Source: Gentiana macrophylla (taxonomy: Eukaryota; Streptophyta; Magnoliopsida; Gentianales; Gentianaceae). From it: a stretch of 64,000 nucleotides of DNA. Positions 9,301 through 19,208 of this stretch are shown here, one piece after another. The stretch is taken from NCBI GenBank assembly GCA_026214975.1, contig CM047805.1:63751368-63815367 (forward strand), in the 5' to 3' direction. Numbering within the stretch: position 1 is the stretch's first letter; the number at the start of each line of letters is the position of its first letter. Both the position numbers and the translations under genes were made by a program. The notes under the pieces are model-generated. The model searched no databases. It was not told the origin of the DNA and saw only the letters and a program-made list of their open reading frames with translations.

Positions 9301-10810
9301 TGTTCGGTAAAAACTAGTTTTACAATTTATAAACCGAAACACCCCAAGTATAAGGTACGTAGTATAGGATGTTAACGGGTCATCCTAAGGGAGTGGAATG
9401 TTTATCGGATTAAAGTGCAGTTATTCTATCGAGTATGTCACAAAGTATTATCTAAAACTAAGGTCTTTACTAACTATAATATAAAAAACGATGAGTAAAA
9501 CTAAACTAAAACAGGAAACAGGAAAATTTGACTATGGACGGGGCGTTCACTAATGTGGACGGGCGTCCGACTACGGTCTAAAAATAGAAAATAGCAGAAA
9601 ACAGCAGGTAAAACTAGGGTTTTTAAAAGGTAACTAAACGAAACAATCAAAGTCGATACGAATTCTAGGGTTTATCAAATAATTAAGAGGAACGGCAAGG
9701 CAACGGGAATCCACCAATCAACCAACCCAACCCCAACTAGATTGCAAGTTAAAGATACGATTTTTTAGTAATGATCTATCACGAATTCGATAAAATTTCT
9801 TTAACCGAATCCTAGGGTTTCGTTTTCTTTTTCAAGCAAAACTAAACAACATGCAAAACAAGATCACGAGATTGTCTCCAAAACTCTACTCAATTAATTA
9901 TAAACGATCTCTCGAATTACAACTAATTGCATCAATTGAAAGACTAAGGCTTGAACAATATTTTCATACAAATTCAGAGCATAAAAGTAGTTTTATGAAT
10001 CTTTCGATTCAACTAAAACATAAACAATAAAGAACAATATCCAATTGATGAAAAACTGTAACTTAACTCACTAAAAATACAGCAAAAATCTCTCTAGTTG
10101 GTGTTGATGTTGATCGGTTTCCTCCGTTGTCCCACCGCGATGTGCTTAGCCAACAATCATGTTGGTGATCATGATTGTTGGGATGGAAGAGTTCATCTTC
10201 TTGTTTTCTCTTGAGTATGCGGCTGCTAGGGTTTCTTTTTAGTGAATAATGCGTATGATGTCCCTCTAGGGTTGAGATATGCGGCTGTATATATAGAAAT
10301 CTGAGGCGGTTTAACCTAAGTCGGCCGTGGACGCTTGTCTGGTTTGGTGGACGCCCGTCCAGTTGATCCTGACTTTGCTCCAGACGTCCGTCCATGCTGC
10401 GTCCAAACTCTCTGTATGTGATTTCCTCTCCTGGACACTCGTCCATATATTCAGACGCCCGTTTAGCTCCTTGGACGCCCGTCCAGTTGACGGGACATGC
10501 AAACGCTCGTTCAGATGCTGGAACTTCCACCTTCAATTTAAACTCTTCCAATTGAACATCTCTTGAACTCATAATGGCAATGCAAATGTACCTACAACAC
10601 GATAGAAACATGCAAACTGTAGACACATATATACAGATGGAAAATCATCGATAAAAACACGTAATACGGTCGATTTTGCAATTAACTGAATTATCAACTC
10701 ATTCTCTAAATTCACCCTTTTAACAAGTGATTTTCTATAAAAATCACTAAAACACGGAAGATATTGCTATGAAATAACTCGATAAAAAACCATAAAATTA
10801 GTCGTAAACA
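9301..10810 (-). repeat. 5' LTR of the Athila element, complete (1510 bp)
   Basis: Plus-strand ends are TGTTCGG...GTCGTAAACA. The right end at 10810 is fixed by divergence of the two LTR copies; the left end by TG next to the PBS. A minus-strand TATA-like TATATATA is at 10288-10295. 10325-10515 carries a cluster of GACG..CGTC palindromes. The block at 9340-9365 (CACCCCAAGTATAAGGTACG) is also found in the solo LTR at 14785. Confidence 0.93.
10288..10295 (-). promoter_or_regulatory. Putative TATA box of the Athila 5' LTR
   Basis: TATATATA, identical in position to 581-588 in the other LTR and to TATAAATA (minus strand) at 15666-15673 in the related solo LTR. Transcription would run toward the PBS and gag on the minus strand. 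Confidence 0.55.
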
Positions 10811-11405
10811 TCTACCTACAAAGCTAAATCAAATGGTAGATCAGCTGTACTCAATGAAAACAGAAACGGCAAATCAACTGCCAGATCCACAAAAACCAAT
10901 GAAGTCAGGAACCAGAAAAATTACAATCAAAACAAATCCAAGAATGTCAATCATTCAAAGATTCACACATTCAGGGGGAAAGGAAGGTTATATCCCACTG
11001 ATAATTATTGGAATTTTACTGAGTTTGTTAATAAAGCTGATAATAACAATCATTCCAGACCAAAAACTTATCACAAGTTTCAGTCCAAAACTCAGCAGAG
11101 GACTAACATCGAGTTCAAAGATAAGTCACGATACAAAGGTCAATCCGGACCTCGATCTGAGAAGGAATGATGGTTATCACTCCCGGCTTTAATAACAGAA
11201 ATCAACATGGAAATAAATTTCACGATAAGAATTCGAGAAATCATATAAGTAAGACACGGTCCAAACATAGATGCTATGGGAGTGTGGCTTACATATATGA
11301 AAACAAGTGCAACAATATCCGAAGAATCCCTAAAGGATATATTCCCAGAGTTGTACTGACAACTGACCCCCATGGACCCAAACTGAGTTGGTACCTAAAA
11401 ATTTC
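10811..11405 (+). pseudogene. Copia-1 gag, 3' remainder (frameshifted)
   Basis: Homologous to 26941-27535 in copia-2. Visible landmarks are the TCAGGGGGAAAGGAAGGTTA stretch (the RGKGRL-type gag tail seen in sister elements), a segment coding for CYGSVAYIYENKCNNIRRIP, and a GPK...W.LK version of the GPK-x2-WVPK motif at about 11376-11403. The frame changes at least twice. The CCHC knuckles belong to the part cut off by the Athila insertion. Confidence 0.7.
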
Positions 11406-11414
11406 TAATTTTCA

Positions 11415-11723
11415 TTGCAGGATATATGGTACTTTGACAGTGGTTGCTCTAGACACATGACAAAGAGCAAAGACTGTCTCAGTAATTTTAATACAAAGGA
11501 TGGACCAAAAGTCAATTTTGGAAGTAAAGATAAACCGGGTTACACCAGAGGTTTTGGCACCTTAATCAGAAATGGACTTACAATCAAGAATGTATCCTAT
11601 GTAGAAGGACTACACTACAATCTACTCAGCACAAGTCAATTTTGTGATATGGGATACAAAGTTACTTTTGATAAAGAATTCTGCGTTGTCATCAGCGAAT
11701 CAGCTTATCAAGAATTGTTCTAG
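11415..11723 (+). CDS. Copia-1 protease region
   Basis: A 102-residue open frame with IWYFDSGCSRHMTK; the catalytic Asp is residue 8 in the DSG triad, characteristic of copia proteases. It continues with YVEGLHYNLLSTSQFCDMGY, the conserved stretch linking protease to the GAG-pre-integrase segment. Family role: self-cleavage of the polyprotein. It ends at a frameshift or stop at 11721, just before the integrase frame at 11744. Confidence 0.88.
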   Translation: MQDIWYFDSGCSRHMTKSKDCLSNFNTKDGPKVNFGSKDKPGYTRGFGTLIRNGLTIKNVSYVEGLHYNLLSTSQFCDMGYKVTFDKEFCVVISESAYQELF

Positions 11724-11743
11724 CCGAAAGAAGAAAGGAAAAC

Positions 11744-12247
11744 ATGTATGTGGTAGATTGGACAACTGCCGTTGCTGAAACTTGTTTGCTCGTGTATACC
11801 AAATCAGAAATCAGTTGGCTATGGCACAAGAAAGCGAGTCATCTCAATTTTGATGACATCAACACACTTGTTAAGAAGCGACTAGTCATTGGACTACCGG
11901 AGATATCATATAAGAAGGACAGCTTATGTGATGCATGTCAACAAGGAAAACAAACAAAAGCAAGTTTCAAGACTAAGTCTCAACATTCAACAACCAGACA
12001 TCTAGAATTGCTACACATGGATTTATTTGGACCTATTGCACCAATTAGTATCAGTGGAAAGAAGTATACATTGGTGGTAGTAGATGATTTTTCAAGATAT
12101 ACTTGGGTAATCTTTCTGACCAAGAAAAGTGAAACCAAACAAAAGCTCACAGAACTTCTCAAAAGACTTCAGAATCAGAAAGGAGTTTCAGTTGTGAAGA
12201 TAAGATCTGATAAAGGAACTGAATTCCTCAACAGTGTGATTATTTAA
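11744..12247 (+). CDS. Copia-1 integrase: zinc finger and catalytic core start
   Basis: A 167-residue frame. The HHCC finger is complete: H28, H33, C62 and C65 (LWHKKASHLNF and CDACQQGKQ). The core has the first catalytic Asp at residue 93 (HMDLFGP) and the second at 156 (RSDKGTEF). It stops at 12247; the Glu-bearing part lies downstream in other frames (see 12248-12914). Role in family: insertion of cDNA into host DNA. The same module in copia-2 (27870-28450) is more damaged. Confidence 0.9.
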   Translation: MYVVDWTTAVAETCLLVYTKSEISWLWHKKASHLNFDDINTLVKKRLVIGLPEISYKKDSLCDACQQGKQTKASFKTKSQHSTTRHLELLHMDLFGPIAPISISGKKYTLVVVDDFSRYTWVIFLTKKSETKQKLTELLKRLQNQKGVSVVKIRSDKGTEFLNSVII

Positions 12248-12914
12248 TATTGTGAAGAAAATGGTTTTTACACCAACTTGCTGCCACAGGTACACCCCAA
12301 CAAAATGGTGTAGCTGAAAGAAGAAACAGAACACTCAAAGAAGCCGGGAGGACTATGATCCGTGAAGCTAAACTACGAAAGATATTGGGCGAGGAAAGCG
12401 ATAAACACGACTTGTTACACTCGAGCAGGCTCTCATGAACAAGAGACATGAGAAGACTCCCTAGGAAATTTGGAATGGAAGGAAACCAAATGTTTCATAC
12501 TTTCATGCATTTGGAAGCAAATGCTTCATACATAATAATGGAAAAGATCAACTTCACGTTTTTCAACCCAAAGCTGATGAAGGAATTTTCCTAGGTTATT
12601 CAAGTGTCAGCAAAGCATTTAGAGTACTAAATAAAAGGACACTCAAGCATGAAGAATCAATACATGTAGTATTTGATGAACCAAATTTTCCTGGTGAAAC
12701 AACTGAAGACCGACTGCGAACCGTTTCTCGGTCTCGATTACAGTCACACCGAACTGTCTCGATTGACATTGGAAGACTACAAATTTCAGAATGTTCAGAT
12801 CAAGATCAGCCTCAGTTTCCAACTGCTCAACAACTTGAACAACCTCAATCAGATTCAGTTGAACAAATTCAAGAACCAGTTTTCGAAGAATCAGTTGAAC
12901 AAGATACAAATCAG
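12248..12914 (+). pseudogene. Copia-1 integrase C-terminal part and integrase-RT linker, frameshifted
   Basis: 12290-12365 encodes the Glu-containing NGVAERRNRTLKEAG segment in a shifted frame. 12530-12670 encodes the segment with QPKADEGIFLGYS and KRTLKHEESIHVVFDEP, the conserved C-terminal integrase tail. 12760-12914 is a Gln-rich linker ([13 protein letters not shown]). At least three frameshifts; 12360-12460 also has small deletions relative to copia-2. Confidence 0.75.
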
Positions 12915-14116
12915 TTGATTCAAACTTACACACATCAATGGATGAAAGATCATCCTGAAGAACAAGTTATTGGTGATACTCAAGCTGGAGTTCGAACAAG
13001 ACATCAACTAGATGCAATGATTGCATGCTTTCTATCTCAATCAGAACCTAAAGAAATTGAAGAAGCTTTGAAAGATCCAGACTGGATATTAGCTATGCAA
13101 GAAGAACTCAATGAATTTGAGAGGAATCAAGTATGGGAATTGGTAGATAAACCAGTTCATGTCAATATCATCGGAACCAAATGGGTTTTCAGAAATAAAC
13201 TTGATGAAGATGGGAATGTCATCAGAAACAAAGCCAGACTTGTAGCAAAGGATACTCTCAAGCAGAAGGCATAGACTTTGATGAAACTTATGCACCAGTT
13301 GCAAGACTAGAAGTAATCAGACTATTTCTTGCTTATGCAACTCACAAGAAATTCAAAGTTTATCAGATGGATGTTAAAAGTGCATTTCTAAATGGAATTC
13401 TTGAAGAAGAAGTGTATGTTCAACAACCACCCGGATTTGAAATCAAAGATCAAGCAGATAAAGTTTTCAGACTAAGGAAGGCTCTTTATGGACTTAAACA
13501 AGCACCAAGAGCTTGGTACGAAACTCTATCACAATTTCTAGTGGATAACGGATTTATCAAAGGAACAATCGACAAAACCTTATTCAGAATGAAGAATGGA
13601 GAAGATACTCTACTTGTTCAAATTTATGTTGCTGATATCATTTTTGGATCAGAAAATGAACAGCTATGTGAGAAATTTGCAAGTTTGATGAAAAGCAAAT
13701 TTCAAATGACTATGATGGGAGAATTAAATTATTTCCTAGGATTGAAAGTTAAACAATTAGCTGATGGAATTTTTATTCACCAAACCAAATATACAAGAGA
13801 ACTTATCAAAAAGTTTGGTATGGAGAAATCTACCGGAATTTCTACACCAATGGGAACCAACATCAGATTAGATGAAGACAAAGAAGGTAAAGATGTTGAT
13901 CAAACTCTCCATAGAAGGATGATTGGAAGCTTACTCTATCTTACAGCAAGTAGGGCAGACATATCTTTTACTGTCGGTGTATGTGCAAGATTTCAGTCAA
14001 GACCAAAGGAAAGTCATCTTACAGTTGTGAAAAGAACTTTGAAATATTTGAAAGACACAAATGGAGTTGGAATTTGGTATTCGAAAGAAGGAGAATTCAA
14101 GGTGATTTCTTATTGA
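12915..14116 (+). pseudogene. Copia-1 reverse transcriptase with YVAD in place of YVDD
   Basis: Two frames. 12915-13274 carries [29 protein letters not shown] and ARLVAK; a 1-nt loss near 13250 breaks it. 13367-14116 carries [10 protein letters not shown] (first catalytic Asp), [13 protein letters not shown], then IYVADIIFG and YFLGLKVKQ, and ends in [25 protein letters not shown]. In copia-2 the same place is YVDD. Here codon 13631-13633 is GCT (Ala), removing one catalytic Asp, so this RT would be inactive even if the frame were whole. Confidence 0.9.
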
Positions 14117-14190
14117 TTCGAGACTATCTTTGGATGCAAAGTGAATGAAAAAGCACATCAGGCACATGTCGGTTATTAGGAAATAGACTT

Positions 14191-14568
14191 GTGTCATGGT
14201 TTAGAAAGAAGCAAAACTCATTCTCAACTTCAACAGCTGAAGCTGAATATATAGCAGCTGAAAGTTGTTGTGCTCAAGTTTTATGGATCAGACAGCAATT
14301 AAGAGACTATGGGATAGAAGAAGGAACAATTCCCATAATGTGTGATAACACAAGTGCAATTGCAATTACTGATAATCCAGTTTTACACTCAAGGACAAAG
14401 CACATTGATGTTCGTCACCACTTCATAAGAGATCATGCAGAGAAGAAGGATATAATAGTTCTTTATGTACCTACTAAAGATCAGTTGGCAGATATCTTTA
14501 CTAAACCACTGGACAAAGAAAGATTTGCAAAATTAAGAACTGAGTTGGGGATAATCAAAGTCAGTTAA
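14191..14568 (+). CDS. Copia-1 RNase H C-terminal part
   Basis: A 125-residue frame with [40 protein letters not shown] and [15 protein letters not shown], ending with [16 protein letters not shown], the standard copia pol end. It removes RNA from hybrids during cDNA synthesis. The N-terminal part, with the first acidic residues (copia-2: [12 protein letters not shown]), lies at 14100-14190 and is scrambled here by CTG/CAG-type changes. Pol ends at 14568. Confidence 0.88.
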   Translation: MSWFRKKQNSFSTSTAEAEYIAAESCCAQVLWIRQQLRDYGIEEGTIPIMCDNTSAIAITDNPVLHSRTKHIDVRHHFIRDHAEKKDIIVLYVPTKDQLADIFTKPLDKERFAKLRTELGIIKVS

Positions 14569-14591
14569 GTCAGTTAAGCCAGAGATTCGTC

Positions 14592-14650
14592 AAGGGGATT
14601 AATCTTTGTTATGATGGGTGCGCTCACTTAACAGATTAGTCATTGACATC
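14592..14650 (+). promoter_or_regulatory. Conserved non-coding block between pol and ORF2 (copia-1 copy)
   Basis: GGGGATTAATCTTTG..TGGGTGCGCTCACTTA..AGATTAGTCATTG. It recurs at 30703-30760 in copia-2 and twice in copia-3 (37536-37593, 37644-37700). It has no shared reading frame, so sequence conservation suggests an RNA or DNA function. Role unknown. Confidence 0.55.
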
Positions 14651-14723
14651 GACAATCTCAAACTGACAAACTGAAGAATTTGACAAAACTGAATAATTTG
14701 ATGGAACTGAATTATCTATAAAA

Positions 14724-14728
14724 CTGAC
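14724..14728. other. Target site duplication CTGAC (left) of the solo LTR
   Basis: CTGAC here and again at 16320-16324 flank the inserted LTR exactly; removing one copy plus the LTR restores continuity with the copia-2 sequence at about 30838. Confidence 0.85.
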
Positions 14729-16319
14729 TGTCACGGATTTTATCTATGGAAAATAACAAGTAATAATATTTATAAATCCGGTATTCCCCAAGTGTAGGGA
14801 TCGTAGTATAGCGATTAATACCGGAGTCGATCACAGAGAATCGGGGTATCTAGTTCATTAATTTTCCTAAGGTTGATACAATTATTCCTAAACCTAAACT
14901 AAAACGGAAAATAAACTGGACAGAGGATTGTCAGTCCAAAGCCAGGAAAATATCGTTGCGAACAAAAGCAAATAAAATAAAACTACAACTAAGAAAACAA
15001 TAAAACTAACTATCATGATAATGACTGAAGCAAATCAACATAGAACAAACATGATCCACCATCCCGCAACCCTTAATTCTTCCCTAGATTATCTTATGAT
15101 GATTTAATCAAAGTTGTGGTTCACCTAATCAAAGGTATGAATTCCTACTTCCGTAAGTAATCCGTCTATCAATCTCATCATCTTCCGATCTATAGAGATT
15201 AACGCTCTCAAAACAAGGTGCAAGATTTATTAGATCTAACAACCTAGAAATCTAACCTATCAACTTCCGTTATGTCAAGGTTAAAAGTCTAATCTTTCCT
15301 ATGGTGATCTAAGGTTTACACCGATTTTCATCATACGGTAAACATCAAATAGCAATACATCTTTCGATATCGATTGCATAAACAAATAAACAAAGGAAAG
15401 ATACAAACTCTAAATAAAATCACTCACAAGATTATCCAAGAGAGAAATCAAAAACGCTGCTGAAAAGTAACCATGGATGCTCCAGTTCACAGCTTGAAGG
15501 CCATCAGCATGGACGAACAAGAACAGAAAAAAAAACGAAAATAAAACCTAATCTAACCGCCACCCCAGCCTCCCAAAAGGGGGCTGGGGCGCCTAGGGCT
15601 CCTCTCTAATGTTTGTGTGTCAAGAGGGATCGAATTATATATCCATTAGGGTAGAAATCGCGCTGTATTTATAGACTTTTGAGGCGGCTGCGCAATGGCG
15701 GTGGACGGACGCTCGTCCAGAAGCTTGGACGCCCGTCCAAAGTTCTTAGACGGAAGTGGACGCCAGTCTGACTTGGCCTGGAACTCTCTGATCTGATTTT
15801 TCACTCTGAACGCTCGTTTAGAAGGGTTGGACCTTCGTCCCATCGAATAATCTTAAGACTCGAATTGAATTCGCATTCGGACACTCGATTCAACGATCTT
15901 CTCAGCTGGACGCCAGTTCACCCTTCTGGACGCCCGTCCAGCTGGATCAACACACGATTCTTCATCTCTATCCTCAATCCATTTCATCTCTATCTTTTCT
16001 CCTCTTCATTAATCATCAAATAATTCGAACTTTATCACCTTTCTTCATATAAATCTTCAATTAAACATTATCCAATCCTCCATTGAGCCGCATTATGGTG
16101 TATCTACAATCATCAAAAACATGCAGAGTGTAACCATATCCAAATAATCATAAATTCATCAATAAAACGCATAAATTAACTAATTTTGCGAATCAACCAT
16201 TAAAAACCTCACTTGCTTAATATTTCAATATAAAGCTCGATTTTCATGAAAATAATACGAATATGGGGGAAATTATTATAAAATATATCGTTAAAAAACG
16301 TATAAAATCACCCTTAACA
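14729..16319 (-). mobile_element. Gypsy (Athila-related) solo LTR, 1591 bp
   Basis: Starts TGTCACGG and ends CCCTTAACA, flanked by the 5-bp duplication CTGAC, with no internal region. It shares with the Athila LTR the block TCCCCAAGTGTAGGGATCG (about 14786-14804), the GAGGCGG element after the TATA region, and several GACG..CGTC palindromes at 15700-15945. A minus-strand TATAAATA at 15666-15673 gives minus orientation. It likely arose by recombination between two LTRs of an element of a related family. Short frames inside (15646-15843) are not genes. Confidence 0.9.
15666..15673 (-). promoter_or_regulatory. Putative TATA box of the solo LTR
   Basis: Minus-strand TATAAATA, placed just upstream of the GAGGCGG element as in the Athila LTR. 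It also gives the orientation of the solo LTR. Confidence 0.5.
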
Positions 16320-16656
16320 CTGACCTCAGCATCAGTTTTCACTTCAATCAAAGTTAGTCAAAGGTTGATAAGATAGAATCAACAGCGGTTATATCGCATT
16401 AAATTGCCACAGTTCTTTTTGTCAGAATTTCGTGTGTACACCCCACGATTGTCAGAAAGCAGTACATGTATCGGTTATCAAAAACCATCATGGAATTTGA
16501 AAATTTGTACCATTCAACCGCCAGAATATCCTACCTATTTATTCAATCTCCGTTCACATTATTCTCTATCTGAATTCAAAGTATTATCGGGAAGCAAAAC
16601 AGACTCTTTTCAAACCTACCCCTTCAAAAATCAAATTTTTGTGTTCACACTCAAAT
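16320..16656 (+). other. Copia-1 pol-ORF2 spacer, distal part
   Basis: Continues the spacer interrupted by the solo LTR. It parallels copia-2 30838-31150. No reading frame is supportable; it is the leader just before ORF2 and contains a pyrimidine-rich stretch (16535-16560 and 16600-16625). Confidence 0.5.
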
Positions 16657-19062
16657 ATGGCCACTTCAAATGATTCGAAAGACAGACGATTGATCACAGA
16701 GCTGGATGAACTAACACTTGAGATGTATGAAGCTATGTGTCAGAATACTCTGTTAGCCAGCTGTATACGAGATAAAATCGAAAAGCAACCAGGATTGAAT
16801 AACATCCTCGAAGTTCGCTTCAAAGAAAAACGAGATGTGGAAGGCATTTTGCAATTTTGGCAAAATATGCGATTAATCAGAGACTCCTTGATACTACAGT
16901 TCATGGAGATCGTATTGTGTTCAATGAAAGAGTCATGAGGTCACTCTTTGGGTTCGCAAACACAACAGCACCTTCAACAGAGCTAGAAACCCTACCATTG
17001 AAGAAAGAAGCCTTTCTCGCAATGATTAATTCGTCTACAGAACCAATCGAACCTGGTGTTCATGTCGACAAAATCAAGCCAGAATTGAAACATCTCAGCA
17101 GATGGCTCAGTAAACACGTCATTGGAAAATCCAAAGGGATTAATATACTTTCGGAAGAAAATATTTTGCTGATGAACATAATCTGGGATAACATAGAATT
17201 TAATTGGGCAGGTTATATAGTCAATCAATTCAAGAAGCAACACTTAGCTGAATTAGAAAGTATGGCAAAAGCTCAAGCTGAAGGACAAATAATCGATGGC
17301 GATTCGATCAAGAAAACTCTTAGTGGAATCATTCAGTTTTATTTAGAAAGAATTAAGGAAGGGAAGCAAGCAAGGCAAACTGCAACATCGAAGGAAATCA
17401 CAGAAACAACTTCCCAACCTGAAGTAAGACAGATAACTATGTCTCAGCAGGAAACTGAACACAAAGGGACCAAGCGAAAAGCAGAATCCACAGAAGGAAG
17501 ATTAGTTGTAAGATGTTTGTACCCTGAAATCTCAAGTGAGAAAGCACCTACTGAGGGGGAACAACAATTGACAACTGAAGATACTCAAGAGAATGTCACT
17601 GCTGACTTTACTTCTCAGATACAACAGCAGTCGGTTCAACAATCAACACCAGTCTTTGAAGCTGACAAAATCATTAAGCTGATGAAGATGAAACTTCAAC
17701 CAGAAGACTCTCGAGATGCCAGTTTACAGACTGAAGAAAAATTTCTCTTAGAAAAGTTGGAAGTAAGAGATCTTTACTCTCTGTTTCCTATTAAGGAATT
17801 TCTTGACAACTGTTTCAAACGATTTACCGAATTAGCAAACAGAAGAGAAGCAGGCACATCATCTAAAGACAGATCCCAGAAAAAGGATGATGATGATCAT
17901 GATAAGTCAAGAAAAGAAGCTGATGATACTACAGTTTTGCAAACAATCACTCAATCTCAACATCTAGCAACACAAACTGTACCACAACAAGAAGGATTGT
18001 CAGTTGGAAACCAGACAACTGTCAATCAGCAAGCAGATGATGAAATCAGACAACTGATGATTATTGATACTCAGGATAAGGATCAAATAGAAGCTACATA
18101 TGATCCCTCTGATTTTCTATCTAAGGAGGAATTGGCCAAGGTTCATGATAACTTGAAAATAGTACTCAGTCAAAGAGATACACAGAATGGCCTTTTATCA
18201 AACATCTCTGGATATCTTGATTACAGAACTAGAACTGATGTTTCGGTTCATGCAAGACTAGAGATGATTCACAAATCAAGTTCAAGTTCGCCCGTAAATT
18301 GTGTTACTCAAACAACAACTTGAAGATTCAACCGCAGTAGATAGAGAAACTCATGCTCAGGCTCATTGGCATATTAATCAGCATATCTACGGGTTAGAAA
18401 CTCAGCTTAAGGAAGTACTTGCTTCTCAGCGACAAATTTCAGAAGATCAAAAAGCAACCCATGCCCTGGTAGATCAATTATATGATGCCAAAAAGGGGGA
18501 AGCTGAAGAAGAAAAGCTGAAATTACTTAGAGAAATGAAGCGACTTGAAGAAGAACTACAAAGATACAGATCAGATCCTAAATTTTTGAAGAAAGAGTTA
18601 ACTGATGATCAACTTATTGAAAAATACAATCAACCTGGAGACAGAAGGGTTACTCTTACAAAGGATCTGTGGACACAGTTTATCAAAGATTACAATCCTA
18701 TTAAAGCCAAGTACAAGGACAGAACATTTGAGGAATCCTTGAACTACTTCTTGTCTGATATTTACTCAAAGCAAAAAATTGCACAACATAAGAAGAATCA
18801 AAGGATTGAAGATGAACTGAAGATTAAAGACAAGGCTGAACAAATGAAAACCGATCTAGCAGAATTTGAAAATTACTACTTGAAGGACTCAAGCTTACCC
18901 AAGTTAATTCAATGGAGAAGATGGAAAAAAAGTAGTCAAGTTGACTACAACAAGACCTTTTCAAAGGAAGACTCCAAACTTGAAGAAGATTTTCTCTTGT
19001 ATGACAAAGCAAAAAGATATGATTTAGTCATGCAAAAAGATAAGAAGAAGCTTAGTCTTTAA
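16657..19062 (+). pseudogene. Copia-1 ORF2 (Sirevirus post-pol ORF, 'env-like' by position), two frameshifts
   Basis: The first true ATG is at 16657 (MATSNDSKDRR). Frames 16657-16938, 16857-18323 and 18301-19062 follow one another; with two small frameshifts they would make about 800 residues. N-terminal module: ITELDELTLEMYEAMCQNTL, GLNNILEVRFKEKRD, RSLFGFANTT, IIWDNIEFNWAGYIVNQ. Middle: Gln/Thr-rich with a DDDDHDKS run. C-terminal half: heptad-like charged helices (KGEAEEEKLKLLREMKRLEE) and a terminal TKDLWTQFIKDYNPIKAKYK domain. No signal peptide, membrane segment or fusion peptide is visible. Role unknown. Confidence 0.75.
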
Positions 19063-19194
19063 TCATAGATATTTGAACAAAATGCATGTATCCAGTTTTC
19101 GCTCATTCTATTGAAAACCAGTTTTCCAGTTTTACATTGTTTTTCATTGTTTTGATCTTTAAGCTTTTCTTTTAGGGAGAGTTTTGGCATCATC

Positions 19195-19208
19195 AAAAAG
19201 GGGGAAAT
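19195..19208 (+). other. Polypurine tract of copia-1
   Basis: AAAAAGGGGGAAAT directly before the LTR, preceded by TTGGCATCATC. This PPT environment is typical of the Sirevirus group and is repeated at 33692 and 53939. Confidence 0.88.

Larger units (their letters stand above)
1..10810 (-). mobile_element. Athila-type Ty3/gypsy LTR retrotransposon, minus strand, decayed
   Basis: Long terminal repeats flank the block: 1-1121 matches 9708-10810, and the right copy is complete at 9301-10810. On the minus strand the order is 5' LTR, tRNA-Asp PBS, leader, gag, protease, RT, RNase H, integrase, a non-coding stretch, PPT and 3' LTR. This is the gypsy order (integrase last). The RT wording (FMDD, the conserved blocks around it) and the tRNA-Asp primer point to Athila. 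The internal frame is broken by several frameshifts. The right flank starts TCTAC, and the undisturbed sister sequence in copia-2 (26941-26945) shows this was the target, so the expected 5-bp TSD is TCTAC; its left copy lies outside the window. It is inserted in the gag region of copia-1. Confidence 0.93.

Noticed and set aside
16657..19062. ORF2 as a true retroviral envelope
   Set aside because: No signal peptide, membrane anchor or cleavage site seen; only its position is env-like.
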